A stretch of 64,000 nucleotides of DNA. Source: Mycobacterium syngnathidarum (GTDB taxonomy: Bacteria > Actinomycetota > Actinomycetes > Mycobacteriales > Mycobacteriaceae). Both the position numbers and the translations under genes were made by a program. Below are positions 34,865-44,034 of the stretch, piece after piece. The notes below the pieces were generated by a model. That model was not told the DNA's origin. It searched no databases and worked only from the letters and a program-made list of their open reading frames with translations. Position 1 is the stretch's first letter. Each line of letters opens with the position of its first letter. The stretch spans positions 1-64,000 of the forward strand of contig NZ_MLCL01000091.1 in assembly GCF_001942625.1 (NCBI RefSeq), given 5' to 3'.

Positions 34865-35881
34865 TCAGTTGTCGGTGGCAGTGGCCAACGCCCACAAGCC
34901 TTCCGTCCCGGCGGCGGTGGCGTACTCGGTCAGCATCTGGTCCCAGTGCGCAACCGAGCCGTACTCCGAACGCCACGACAACGCGGGCATGGTGAACTCG
35001 TGCAACCGATGCTCGAGCGTGGTGCCGATCGCGCCGTGTACCTGGTGCGCGTTGCGCACCACCACCGAAGCGGCATGCCCGGCACACGAACGTGCCACGG
35101 CGACAAGGAAATACAGGTGCGACGACGACCATCCCGATCGCAGCGCCTCAGCCAGGGCACCGTCGGTGGCCGCTCGGGCCAGCGCCGATTCGGCAGCGAT
35201 GTCTGCCACCAGATTCTGCACCGCCTGAAACTTGGCCAGCGGCCGGCCGAACTGGATGCGTTCCCGGGCGTGCGCCACCGACAGCTCCAAGATCCGGTCC
35301 AGCGCCGCGCAGACCTGAACGGCGCGTACCATCGCAGCGCGTTGCATGAACTGTTCGACTACGGTGGCAGGCACCGGGTTTCCGGACAGGGCCGCAAGGC
35401 TGGCCCGGATGTCGTCGCGCGGCTCCCCCGCGTTGTTGTGTCCGGCGGTGACCGCCAGCGACGTGGTGTCCACATCGGCCACCCGGCCACCGGAGCCGTC
35501 GCGCCAGAGCAGCACCACCCGTTCCGAGTCAGCCGCCCATGGCACACCTCGGGCGACACCGTCGGCGTCGAGCACAGCCGCGGTACGTCGGGCGTCGTCG
35601 ATCTCCAGCCCTGCCGTCTCCAACAACCAGCAGGCCAGCAGATCATGTTCGGCCAGCGGGATTTTCACCCCGTGCCAGGCGGCAGCGCGCAACAGCTCGA
35701 CCGCCTCGGGCCAGCCGGCGCCGCTACCGCCGGATTCCTCGGACCCGGTCAACCGGACCAGGCCGAGTTCGCCCAGCCGGCCCCACAATTCGGCGATGGC
35801 CTCATCGGGTGCGTGTTGCTCGCGATGCGCGGCGAAAACCGCCGACATCATCTCGACCAGTTCGGCGTCCGCGACGTCCAC
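34865..35881 (-). CDS. Acyl-CoA dehydrogenase family protein (partner subunit)
   Basis: 338 residues, shorter than a full acyl-CoA dehydrogenase. It retains the C-terminal four-helix part (RIQFGRPLAKFQAVQNLVADIA, HQVHGAIG) but lacks clear FAD-binding WITN and acidic catalytic motifs. Its GTG start shares a base with the stop of the upstream, better conserved dehydrogenase (TAGTG), so translation is coupled. Such pairs form alpha2-beta2 heterotetramers in mycobacterial steroid and side-chain catabolism (FadE26/27 type). The substrate here is unknown. Confidence 0.82.
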   Translation of the reverse strand: MDVADAELVEMMSAVFAAHREQHAPDEAIAELWGRLGELGLVRLTGSEESGGSGAGWPEAVELLRAAAWHGVKIPLAEHDLLACWLLETAGLEIDDARRTAAVLDADGVARGVPWAADSERVVLLWRDGSGGRVADVDTTSLAVTAGHNNAGEPRDDIRASLAALSGNPVPATVVEQFMQRAAMVRAVQVCAALDRILELSVAHARERIQFGRPLAKFQAVQNLVADIAAESALARAATDGALAEALRSGWSSSHLYFLVAVARSCAGHAASVVVRNAHQVHGAIGTTLEHRLHEFTMPALSWRSEYGSVAHWDQMLTEYATAAGTEGLWALATATDN

Positions 35882-37017
35882 TAGCGCATCCCCAATCCGC
35901 GGGCGACAACCCCGCGCAACACCTCGTTGGTACCGCCGCGGAGGGTGAACCCCGGGCGCTGCACCACCGCATCGGCCAGCATCGCGTCATACCCTTCGTC
36001 GCCGGTCTCACCGAGAACATCGGCGAAATCAGCGATGTCACCCTCGGTGGCGGTTCCCAGCACCTTGACCACGGCCGCAGCGGTGTCGGCCGGTTCGTGG
36101 CGCTCCAGCGCACCAGCCACCGCCATCGACATCTGGTGCAGGCCGGTGATACGGGCCAGGTACCGCCCCAGGTCGGTATGGTGCGGCAGCGATCCGTCGC
36201 GCATGTGCGTGGCCATGTCGGCCAGCAACGGGAACGTCGACAGGAAACGTTCGGGCCCGCTGCGTTCGAAGCTCAGCTCAGAGGTGACCTGCTGCCAGCC
36301 GTTGCCGATGGTGCCGAACACCATGGCGTCGGGCACGAACACCTCATCGAGGATCACCTCGTTGAAATGGTGCTTGCCGTTCATCGAGATGATGGGCCGG
36401 ATTTCGACGCCCGGTGCGCGCAGGTCCACGATGAACTGACTCAGCCCGTCGTGGCGGTGGGCCGGATCCACCGGCGCACTGCGGGCCAGGCAGATGAACG
36501 CGTGGGCCAGATGCGCCCCTGAGGTCCATACCTTGGCCCCGGTGATCGCCCAGCCACCGTCCACCTGCACGGCCTTGGTGCGCACGCTGGCCAGATCCGA
36601 CCCGGAGTCCGGCTCACTCATCCCGATACCGAAGTAGCACTCGCCTTTGGCTATGGCGGGCAAGAACTTTCGCCGCTGCTCCTCGGTCCCGTACTTGAGC
36701 AACGACGGAACGATCTGGCGGTCGGCGATCCAATGCGCCCCCACTGGCGCCCCGGCCGCCAGGAGTTCCTCGGTGACCACGAATCGCTCCTGATGACTGC
36801 GCCCCTGCCCGCCGTATTCGACCGGCACCGTCATGCCCAGCCACCCCCGGGCGGACAGCGCCCGGCTGAAGTCCTCGTCCCAACCCGTCAGCCAGCTGTC
36901 GGCATACCGGCCGATCGTTCCGGCCCGCTGCTGTTCGGCGACGAACTGCCGCACTTGCAGCCGCAACTCGTCGAGCGCATGCGGGTTGCCGGTTACCGGC
37001 GGCACCATCCTGGTCAT
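35881..37017 (-). CDS. Acyl-CoA dehydrogenase family protein
   Basis: 378 residues with GIGMSEPDSGSDLASVRTKA (FAD and substrate motif), AITGAKVWTSGAH, and the C-terminal FTLRGGTNEVLRGVVARGLG. The late motif has GGTNE in place of YEGT, typical of heteromeric mycobacterial FadE subunits. GGAG precedes ATG 37017. First gene of a two-gene unit with the shorter dehydrogenase; together they probably oxidise a bulky or branched acyl-CoA. Divergent from the mycoredoxin gene. Confidence 0.88.
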   Translation of the reverse strand: MTRMVPPVTGNPHALDELRLQVRQFVAEQQRAGTIGRYADSWLTGWDEDFSRALSARGWLGMTVPVEYGGQGRSHQERFVVTEELLAAGAPVGAHWIADRQIVPSLLKYGTEEQRRKFLPAIAKGECYFGIGMSEPDSGSDLASVRTKAVQVDGGWAITGAKVWTSGAHLAHAFICLARSAPVDPAHRHDGLSQFIVDLRAPGVEIRPIISMNGKHHFNEVILDEVFVPDAMVFGTIGNGWQQVTSELSFERSGPERFLSTFPLLADMATHMRDGSLPHHTDLGRYLARITGLHQMSMAVAGALERHEPADTAAAVVKVLGTATEGDIADFADVLGETGDEGYDAMLADAVVQRPGFTLRGGTNEVLRGVVARGLGMR

Positions 37018-37117
37018 GTTCAGCTCCGTCCACTGCGGATTAGCAACTTACCGCCGCACGCCCGAGACCTGCGTCACCGCGGGCATGAGACGGCGGTTCA
37101 GCTACGTTATGTGCACT

Positions 37118-37363
37118 ATGACTGCTACTCCGGCTTTGACCATGTACACCACGACCTGGTGCGGCTACTGTTCGCGACTCAAGACCGCGCTCAAGTCAGA
37201 GGGCATCGCGTGGACCGAGGTCGACATCGAGCAGGATCCGGCCGCCGCCGAGTTCGTCGGCTCGGTCAACGGCGGCAACCACGTCGTGCCGACCGTGAAG
37301 TTCGCCGACGGGTCGACACTGACCAACCCCACCATCAAGCAGGTCAAGGCCAAGCTGGGCTGA
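37118..37363 (+). CDS. mrx1: Mycoredoxin-1
   Basis: 81-residue glutaredoxin-like protein with active site TTWCGYC (Cys15, Cys18) and the cis-Pro loop HVVPTVKFADG. Mycoredoxin-1 (Rv3198A) reduces mycothiol mixed disulfides using mycothiol and mycothione reductase. ATG 37118 has no Shine-Dalgarno; TACGTT lies 9 bases upstream, so a leaderless or very short leader is possible. Convergent with nudC, 16 bp away. In M. tuberculosis it also lies near uvrD2; here an accessory block of about 6 kb separates them. Confidence 0.92.
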   Translation: MTATPALTMYTTTWCGYCSRLKTALKSEGIAWTEVDIEQDPAAAEFVGSVNGGNHVVPTVKFADGSTLTNPTIKQVKAKLG

Positions 37364-37379
37364 GGCGCTACCGGCGACC

Positions 37380-38324
37380 TCAGTCCAGCGCGGCCCAGGA
37401 TTCGATGATCTCGCGGGCAATCGAGATCGATCCGGGAAGCAACAGCCGCGATCCGGAACTGTCGGCCGCACCCCAGTCACCCTGATCCAGGGCCTCACGG
37501 ATCTCGGCCCGGGTGAACCAGTCGGCCTCGGCGATCTCGCCATCGTTGAACGAGAACGGCTGCTGTGGGTCGCCGATGGCGTGGAAGCCCACCATCAGCG
37601 ACCGGGGAAACGGCCACGGCTGGCTGCCCAGATACTGCACATCGGTGACCGTGAGGCCGACCTCCTCGGCGATCTCTCGCACCACACAGGTCTCGAACGA
37701 CTCACCCGCCTCGACGAATCCGGCCAGGATCGAGAACAACCGCTCGGGCCACGCCGTCTGCCGGGCCAGCACCGCACGGTCGTGGCCGTCATGGACCAGA
37801 CAGATCACCGCCGGATCGATCCGCGGGAACTCCTCGTGACCGCTGACCGGATCGACCCGCGACCAGCCGCCTTTCGCCGACCGCGTCACCGCACCGTCGA
37901 CCGCGCTGAACCGCGCCCGGTCATGCCAGTTCAGCAGCGCCGTCGCGGTAGCCACCAGCTGCGCACTGACGTCGTCGAACACCTCGCCGGCCCGACGTAG
38001 ATCGAGCACCTCGGCCGGTGCGTCGGGATCGTCGGGCCCCTCCAACGCGCTGCGAATGCCCCAGACATGCCGGCCATCGACCAACCGCCCCAGGAACACC
38101 GCGTGCTCGGGCGGTTTGTCGGTCCCCAGACTGGAGGCTTTGCCGAGCACCACCTGGCCGCCCGAGATCAGTACCTGGTTACGTCGGTCGACGCGCAGCA
38201 GCAGCGCGTCCGGCCAGCCCTCGGTCGCGGCATCGATGTCGGTACGCAGGGCATCGGCCCGATCGGCCCCGACCCGCGAGAGCAGCGGGACGTTGCGCAG
38301 TCCGAAGGTAAGGCGTTCGGTCAT
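37380..38324 (-). CDS. nudC: NAD+ diphosphatase NudC
   Basis: 314 residues. The Nudix box spans GFVEAGESFETCVVREIAEEVG, and the NudC-specific SQPWPFPRSLM follows. NudC hydrolyses NAD(H) to NMN(H) and AMP and can remove NAD caps from RNA; mycobacterial NudC also degrades isoniazid- and ethionamide-NAD adducts. The zinc-binding cysteines of E. coli NudC are not seen. ATG 38324 overlaps the stop of the K+-channel gene by 4 bp (ATGA), so the two are coupled, matching Rv3200c-Rv3199c. Confidence 0.95.
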   Translation of the reverse strand: MTERLTFGLRNVPLLSRVGADRADALRTDIDAATEGWPDALLLRVDRRNQVLISGGQVVLGKASSLGTDKPPEHAVFLGRLVDGRHVWGIRSALEGPDDPDAPAEVLDLRRAGEVFDDVSAQLVATATALLNWHDRARFSAVDGAVTRSAKGGWSRVDPVSGHEEFPRIDPAVICLVHDGHDRAVLARQTAWPERLFSILAGFVEAGESFETCVVREIAEEVGLTVTDVQYLGSQPWPFPRSLMVGFHAIGDPQQPFSFNDGEIAEADWFTRAEIREALDQGDWGAADSSGSRLLLPGSISIAREIIESWAALD

Positions 38325-39400
38325 CGCTCAGCGTCCGCGCTGCGGATGTACAGCAGCCGGTCTCCGAACTCCAGTGCATCCACCTCCGGCGCATCGACCC
38401 GCACCAGCCGGCCCGCACGCACCACGCCCAGAACGATGTCGTGCAGATGGCGGGGCGAGCCGCCCTCCTCCTTGGGAGTCACCTCGCGTTCGGCGATGGC
38501 GAAACCGGCATCGGGGGTCAACAGATCCTCCATCATCTCCACCACGCTGGGGGTCTGCGTCGCGATACCGAGCAGCCGGCCCGCGGTCTCCGACGAGACC
38601 ACCGTGGAATCCGCGCCGGACTGCTTGAGCAGATGCAGGTTGTCCGACTCCCGCACCGCGGCGATGATCTTGGCCTTGGGCGCCAGTTCCCGGGCCGTCA
38701 GCGTGACCAGCACCGCGCTGGCGTCATCGTCGGCGGCAACGATGATCGACTTGGCATGTTGCGCACCGGCCAGCCGCAGCACACCGGAATTGGTGGCATC
38801 GCCGTGCACGGTCACCAGCCCAGCGCCCTTGGCCCGTTCCAGCGCGGCCGCGTTCTCGTCGACGACGACAATGTCGGCCGGGGAAACCTCATCACCGACC
38901 ATCGCGGCGACCGCCGTCCGGCCCTTGGTGCCGTATCCGACGACGACAGTGTGGTTACGCACTTTGTTCCTCCATCGCTGAATCTTCAGCGCCTGCCGGG
39001 ATTGGGTGGTCAGGGTTTCCACGGTGGTACCGATGAGGACGATCAGGAACGCCACCCGCAACGGCGTGATCACCAGGACGTTGACCAGACGTGCACCCGG
39101 CGTGAACGGTGTGATGTCGCCATAGCCGGTCGTCGACAGGGACACGGTCGCGTAATAGAGGCAGTCGAGGAAAGACAACCCGTTGCCCTGGGCGTCCTTG
39201 TAGCCGTCCCGGTCGAAATAGACGATGAACACCGCCGCGAACAGCGCCAGCAATGCGTAGATGACCCGCCGGAAGATGCGCTGCCCCGGGCTGATGAACG
39301 GCTCGGGGATACGTAACACGTCGACGAGCGCGGCGTCCGGGCGCGAAGTCACGTTCGAGTCGATCGCGGCGAGGCGGCGCCGCAGCCTGCCTTTAACCAC
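38321..39400 (-). CDS. Potassium channel with RCK (TrkA) domain, Rv3200c-like
   Basis: 359 residues. Two transmembrane helices (about 44-62 and 108-128) flank a pore loop with selectivity filter TTGYGD (90-95). An RCK domain follows with the nucleotide fold VVVGYGTKGR near 150 and a C-terminal TrkA-C part. This is the layout of prokaryotic ligand-gated MthK/GsuK-type K+ channels. GTG 39400 follows GATGGGG. It is translationally coupled to nudC. M. tuberculosis Rv3200c is the matching protein. Confidence 0.92.
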   Translation of the reverse strand: MVKGRLRRRLAAIDSNVTSRPDAALVDVLRIPEPFISPGQRIFRRVIYALLALFAAVFIVYFDRDGYKDAQGNGLSFLDCLYYATVSLSTTGYGDITPFTPGARLVNVLVITPLRVAFLIVLIGTTVETLTTQSRQALKIQRWRNKVRNHTVVVGYGTKGRTAVAAMVGDEVSPADIVVVDENAAALERAKGAGLVTVHGDATNSGVLRLAGAQHAKSIIVAADDDASAVLVTLTARELAPKAKIIAAVRESDNLHLLKQSGADSTVVSSETAGRLLGIATQTPSVVEMMEDLLTPDAGFAIAEREVTPKEEGGSPRHLHDIVLGVVRAGRLVRVDAPEVDALEFGDRLLYIRSADAER

Positions 39401-39475
39401 GCGACCCCATCACCGAGCAAGGCGCCCCGGGACGCGCCGGGATCAATCCGATCAGACGCACGCAACAATGTAACC

Positions 39476-39865
39476 ATGACCGCACCCAAGGCTCAGCGGA
39501 TCTCCGCCGCACCCGCCGCCCAACGCATGGCCGCCCTGCTCCTGGGTATGGGCGCACTGCACTTCGTCGCGCCCAAACCGTTCGACACGATCATCCCGAC
39601 CGAGCTGCCCGGCAGCGCCCGCTTCTACACCTACGCCTCCGGGGTGGGCGAGCTGGCGACCGGAGCCTTGCTGGCAGTGCCCCGCACCCGCCGGCTCGGC
39701 GCATTGGCTGCCGTCGCGCTGTTCCTCGCGGTGTTCCCGGGCAACCTGAACATGGTTCGGCTGTGGTGGGACAAGCCGTGGCCCATGCGGATCGTGGCCA
39801 TCGCGCGGCTACCCCTGCAGATCCCGATGATCACCTCGGCGCTACGGGTGTACCGCAACTCGTAG
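39476..39865 (+). CDS. DoxX-like small membrane protein
   Basis: 129 residues with about four hydrophobic helices (MAALLLGMGALHFVAP, GVGELATGALLAV, LGALAAVALFLAVFPGN, and a C-terminal helix). The HFVAPKPFDTIIP segment and charged loops fit the DoxX/SURF4-like family, some members of which act with thiol-redox systems. Function is unknown. ATG 39476 has no Shine-Dalgarno; AACAAT ends 6 bases upstream and may be a weak leaderless -10. Divergent from the K+-channel gene with 75 bp between. Confidence 0.75.
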   Translation: MTAPKAQRISAAPAAQRMAALLLGMGALHFVAPKPFDTIIPTELPGSARFYTYASGVGELATGALLAVPRTRRLGALAAVALFLAVFPGNLNMVRLWWDKPWPMRIVAIARLPLQIPMITSALRVYRNS

Positions 39866-39999
39866 CTTCCGGCCCGGACCGTCGCCGGAGGGCAGAACCG
39901 CTGAGCAACAGCCTGATTCGTTGCCCTCACAGCCTCGAAGGCCCGCAAGCGCCAAGTTTGGCAAGGCTATCGTTGCTGGTGGCGCCCGGTCCTCGCCGA

Positions 40000-40005
40000 T
40001 ATCGT
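40000..40005 (+). promoter_or_regulatory. Candidate -10 box TATCGT, leaderless VIT1-like gene
   Basis: TATCGT ends 6 bases before GTG 40012. The GGAG just before the start is too close to act as a Shine-Dalgarno. Confidence 0.5.
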
Positions 40006-40011
40006 CGGAGC

Positions 40012-40725
40012 GTGACGAACACCGGCCACCCGTCCGAACCGCACGTGGGTTCCCTGTCGTCGAAGCTGAATTGGCTTCGCGCCGGGGTGTTGGGCGCCAA
40101 CGACGGCATCGTCTCCACGGCCGGCATCGTCGTGGGCGTGGCGGCCGCCACGGTGCAGAAGGCGCCGATTTTCACTGCCGGAGTCGCCGGCCTGGCCGCA
40201 GGCGCGGTGTCGATGGCGTTGGGTGAGTACGTCTCGGTGAGCACCCAACGGGACACCGAACGCGCCTTGCTGCGCAAGGAACGCCGCGAGTTGCGCGACG
40301 ATCCGGCCGCCGAACTCGACGAGCTGGCTGCGCTATACGAGGCGAAGGGGTTGTCGAGCGCAACCGCGCGCACGGTGGCCGAGGAGCTTACCGACCACGA
40401 TGCGTTTGCCGCGCACGCGGAGGTGGAACTGGGCATCGACCCCAAGGATCTGACGAATCCGTGGCAGGCTGCCGCGTCCTCGGCCCTGGCTTTCACCATC
40501 GGTGCGCTGTTGCCGCTCATCGCGATCCTGGTGCCGCCCACCACGTGGCGGGTCCCGGTCACCGTGGTGGCCGTGCTGCTGGCACTGATGGCCACGGGGG
40601 CGGTGTCGGCGGGGCTGGGCGGAGCGCCGAAGGGACGGGCAGTGCTACGCAATGTGATCGGCGGCGGTTTGGCCCTCGTCATCACGTATCTGATCGGCCT
40701 GTTGGTGGGTACCGCCATCACCTGA
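40012..40725 (+). CDS. VIT1/CCC1 family transporter
   Basis: 237 residues. The N-terminus LNWLRAGVLGANDGIVSTAGIVVGV is the family's first-helix signature, followed by AGAVSMALGEYVSVSTQRDTE, an acidic cytosolic helix, and three further membrane helices. VIT1/CCC1 proteins export Fe2+ or Mn2+ from the cytosol in exchange for protons. The GTG at 40012 is chosen because TATCGT stands at leaderless distance. Convergent with adnB, 15 bp away. Confidence 0.9.
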   Translation: MTNTGHPSEPHVGSLSSKLNWLRAGVLGANDGIVSTAGIVVGVAAATVQKAPIFTAGVAGLAAGAVSMALGEYVSVSTQRDTERALLRKERRELRDDPAAELDELAALYEAKGLSSATARTVAEELTDHDAFAAHAEVELGIDPKDLTNPWQAAASSALAFTIGALLPLIAILVPPTTWRVPVTVVAVLLALMATGAVSAGLGGAPKGRAVLRNVIGGGLALVITYLIGLLVGTAIT

Positions 40726-40740
40726 GGTTCGCCGGCGGCG

Positions 40741-43700
40741 TCAGGACTCCTGTGCGGGTTCTGTCGCGGAGGTCCTCTGGTCGGTCAGCAGTGCGACGAG
40801 TTCGTCCTCGTCGGGAAGCGACGCGGGGCTGACCGTCTGCCCCGAGCGCACATAATGGAACGCGGCCCGCACCGATTCCGGCGGGCAGCCCTGCAGTGCC
40901 GACCAGGCCAGGCGGTACACCGCGAGCTGAACCGCCGCCTGCGCCATGGCTTCCGGTGTGGCCGGGGGTTCACCGGTCTTCCAGTCCACCACGGTGGTGG
41001 TGCCGTCCTCCTGCGCGAACACCGCGTCGATGCGACCACGCACCACGATGGTGCGGCCCTGCCCGATCGCCATGTCGAACGGCACCTCCACCTCGATCGG
41101 AGTGCGTGCTGCCCACGGCGACATGACGAACGCGTCCTGCAACTCGGACAACTCGGCTGCGTTGGCCCGCCCACTGTCGCTGTCTACCGCACCGGGCAGA
41201 TCATCGAGGTCGAACAACCGCTCAGAGTGGAAGAAACGTTGCACCCACTCGTGAAAAGCGGTTCCCAACAGGGCATGCGGATCAGGACGCTGCGGCAACC
41301 TGCGGCGCAGACGCTGCAACGCACCCTGACGATCGCGGCTGAGCTCGACCAGTGTGCTGACCGACAGCTGACCGGGGAGCTCCACCGGAGCGGCCTGCGG
41401 TGGCCGATCTCGTTCGGCCAGCAAGGCATCGACGTCGGCGGCCCAGCCTTCCTGATCGGCGCTGCTCTCGTGCTGTTCCCCGGCGGTCAGTACCTGCGTC
41501 ACCAGCTGTGCGCCCCGGTCGACATCAGAAGCCCGCGCCGCAGGAGCGGGCCAGCTGGCTTCGACCGTCTTGTCCCGCAACGGGTTGACCTCACCGCCCG
41601 GCGGATCCGGCGCCCACTGCTCGACCTCCCCGCATGGATGGCCCTGCGCAGCTGCGTCCTCCATGATGGCTTTGATCTCACACAGGAACTCCGATGGACC
41701 ACGCGGCTTGCTCTCCGTCGCACCCCAATGGTGTCCGGAGATCAGCAAGGTGTCCTCGGAGCGGGTGATCGCGACGTAGAGCAGCCGGCGTTCCTCGTCG
41801 ACGCGCCGCTGTTCGAGGCTTCTTTTGTGATCGGATATCTTGTCCGACAAGATCTTCCGGTCGTTGACGTCCGACGTGTCGAGCACCGGCACACCGAGCT
41901 CTGATTCGGTGGCGCGGTCACCGCGCAGCAGCGGGGGCAGGTCCGACGGGTCCGTCAGCCACGTCCGGGCCGATGCCGTCGACGGAAACACCCGGCCACT
42001 CAGATGTGGCACCGCCACCACCTGCCACTCCAGCCCCTTGGCGGCGTGCACGGTGAGGATCTGCACCCGGTCCTGCGACACCGTCAGTTCGGCAGGGGCC
42101 AAGCCGTTTTCCACCTCGGACGCCACATCCAGATACGCCAGTAGTGCGAGCACCGACCCGCCGGGCCGACCGGCGAAATCGGCCACGAGATCACAGAAGG
42201 TGTCGAGGTTCTCGGTCCCCGTCCAGCCCGCGGTCACGGGACGCGCCGCACGTGCCTCGGCGTCCAGCCCAGTAACCCGCCGCACCTCGGCCACCAGCTC
42301 GGGCAGCGGGTGGCTCAAATGCGCACGCAGCATGGTGAGCTCACGGCCGAGGGCCTCGATCCGCTGACGGCCGGCCGGTGAATAGTGCTCGGCGGCACCG
42401 GGATCGCAGATCGCGTCGGCCAGACAGGCCGAATCGGCATCCGGCGCGGCCTGTGCCACGATCTCGGCAGGGCTGGGCTCCCCCACCGTCCGGTCATCCA
42501 GCTCCCTGGCGCGCCGCCACAATGCGGCGATGTCCCGGGCGCCGAACCGCCAGCGCGGTCCGGTCAAGACCCGCATCACGGCCGAACCCGCTGCTGGGTC
42601 GGCGACCAACCGCAGCATCGCGACCAGATCGGCCACCTCGGGCACCGCCAACAACCCGGCCACCCCGACCACCTCGACCGGCACCCCGCGGGCACCGAGC
42701 GCCTCGGCCATCGGCGCGGCGTCGGCGTTGCGCCGCACCAGCACCGCGGCGGTGGGTGTGGCCGCGCCCTGGGCCACCGCGCCGTGATAGATCTGGGCCA
42801 GATGGTCTGCCACCCAGTCACGTTCGGTCTCGACATCCGACAGCAGTGCGCACCGAATCGTTCCGGGCGCTGCGTCGGGCCGCGGCCGCAATTCGTGCAC
42901 CGTCACCGAGCGGCGGCGCGCCTCGGCGGACACCGCATTGGCCAGATGCAGGGCGCTCGGCGGATTGCGCCAGCTGGTCCGCAATTCCAGCGTGGGGGCA
43001 GGAGTGCCGTCGGCGAGCGGGAAGTCCGTGGTGAACCTCGGCAGGTTCGTCGCGGACGCACCCCGCCAGCCGTAGATGGACTGGATCGGATCCCCCACCG
43101 CGGTCAGCGCAAGGCCGTCATCGACCCCGCCGCCGAACAACGCGGACAGCGCCACCCGTTGGGCATGCCCGGTGTCCTGGTATTCATCGAGCAGCACAAC
43201 CCGGAAGCGTTGCCGCAGTTGCTCGCCGACCTGGGGGAACCTCGAGGCGAGCCGCGCGGCAGCCGACATCTGCATCCCGAAATCCATCACCTTGTCGGCA
43301 CGCATCCGCTGGTGCAGTGCATCGATCAACGGCACCAGCTCGGTGCGTTCGGTCTGGGTGGCCAGCATTTTCAGCAGCCACTGGCTGGGTCCGCGATCCC
43401 GCTGATAGGGCCCGGCCGGCAGAGTGTGGACCAGCCGTTCGAGCTCCACATGGGTGTCGCGCAGCTGGTCGGTATCGACCAGATGCTCGGCGAGCGCACC
43501 GGCCAGCCGCAGCACCATGTCGGTGACGGCGGCCGGTGTCTTCTCGATGGCCAGCTCCCCCGGGTGCGCACACACCACCTCGAAAGCCAGCTGCCACAAC
43601 TCCGTCTCGCTGAGCAGCCGGGTGTCCGGTTCGACGGGCAGCAGCAACCCGTGCTCGCGCAGCAGCGTGCCGGCGAACGCGTGATAGGTGCTCACCGTCG

Positions 43701-44034
43701 CGGTCTCGTCAGCGCCCCCGGTCGGTGGTGCGAGCCCGGCCCCGGCCAGCCGGGCCAGCCGGGTCCGCACGCGCCGCAACAACTGACCGGCGGCCTTGCG
43801 GGTGAAGGTCAGCCCCAGAACCTGTGAGGGAGTGGCATAGCCGTTGGCGACCAACCAGACCACCCGCGCAGCCATCGTCTCGGTCTTCCCGGCGCCGGCG
43901 CCGGCAATCACCACAACGGGCCCCGGCGGTGCGGCGATCACCGCGGCCTGTTCTTCGGTCGGCGGGAACAGACCGAGCGCAGTGGACAGCTCGGCCGGGC
44001 TGTACCGCACGCCGGCCGCAGCAGTGGACGTCAC
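40741..44034 (-). CDS. adnB: AdnB, subunit of the AdnAB helicase-nuclease
   Basis: About 1097 residues. UvrD-like motor: Walker A GAGAGKTETMAARV, motif II LLDEYQDTGHAQRV, GDPIQSIYGWRG, AAKGLEWQVVAVPHL and YVAITRSEDTLLISG. The C-terminal RecB-type nuclease shows GRIDAVFAQEDGTTTVVDWKTGEPP and AVQLAVYRLAW. AdnAB resects double-strand ends in mycobacteria; AdnB is the lead motor. GTG 44034 follows GGGGGAG and overlaps the adnA stop by 4 bp (GTGA), giving coupled synthesis of the heterodimer. Matches Rv3201c. Confidence 0.95.
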   Translation of the reverse strand: MTSTAAAGVRYSPAELSTALGLFPPTEEQAAVIAAPPGPVVVIAGAGAGKTETMAARVVWLVANGYATPSQVLGLTFTRKAAGQLLRRVRTRLARLAGAGLAPPTGGADETATVSTYHAFAGTLLREHGLLLPVEPDTRLLSETELWQLAFEVVCAHPGELAIEKTPAAVTDMVLRLAGALAEHLVDTDQLRDTHVELERLVHTLPAGPYQRDRGPSQWLLKMLATQTERTELVPLIDALHQRMRADKVMDFGMQMSAAARLASRFPQVGEQLRQRFRVVLLDEYQDTGHAQRVALSALFGGGVDDGLALTAVGDPIQSIYGWRGASATNLPRFTTDFPLADGTPAPTLELRTSWRNPPSALHLANAVSAEARRRSVTVHELRPRPDAAPGTIRCALLSDVETERDWVADHLAQIYHGAVAQGAATPTAAVLVRRNADAAPMAEALGARGVPVEVVGVAGLLAVPEVADLVAMLRLVADPAAGSAVMRVLTGPRWRFGARDIAALWRRARELDDRTVGEPSPAEIVAQAAPDADSACLADAICDPGAAEHYSPAGRQRIEALGRELTMLRAHLSHPLPELVAEVRRVTGLDAEARAARPVTAGWTGTENLDTFCDLVADFAGRPGGSVLALLAYLDVASEVENGLAPAELTVSQDRVQILTVHAAKGLEWQVVAVPHLSGRVFPSTASARTWLTDPSDLPPLLRGDRATESELGVPVLDTSDVNDRKILSDKISDHKRSLEQRRVDEERRLLYVAITRSEDTLLISGHHWGATESKPRGPSEFLCEIKAIMEDAAAQGHPCGEVEQWAPDPPGGEVNPLRDKTVEASWPAPAARASDVDRGAQLVTQVLTAGEQHESSADQEGWAADVDALLAERDRPPQAAPVELPGQLSVSTLVELSRDRQGALQRLRRRLPQRPDPHALLGTAFHEWVQRFFHSERLFDLDDLPGAVDSDSGRANAAELSELQDAFVMSPWAARTPIEVEVPFDMAIGQGRTIVVRGRIDAVFAQEDGTTTVVDWKTGEPPATPEAMAQAAVQLAVYRLAWSALQGCPPESVRAAFHYVRSGQTVSPASLPDEDELVALLTDQRTSATEPAQES

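Noticed and set aside
37018..37117. KstR-type operator before the acyl-CoA dehydrogenase pair
   Set aside because: No AAC...GTT palindrome could be found; only an imperfect GCGG...CCGC flank is present.
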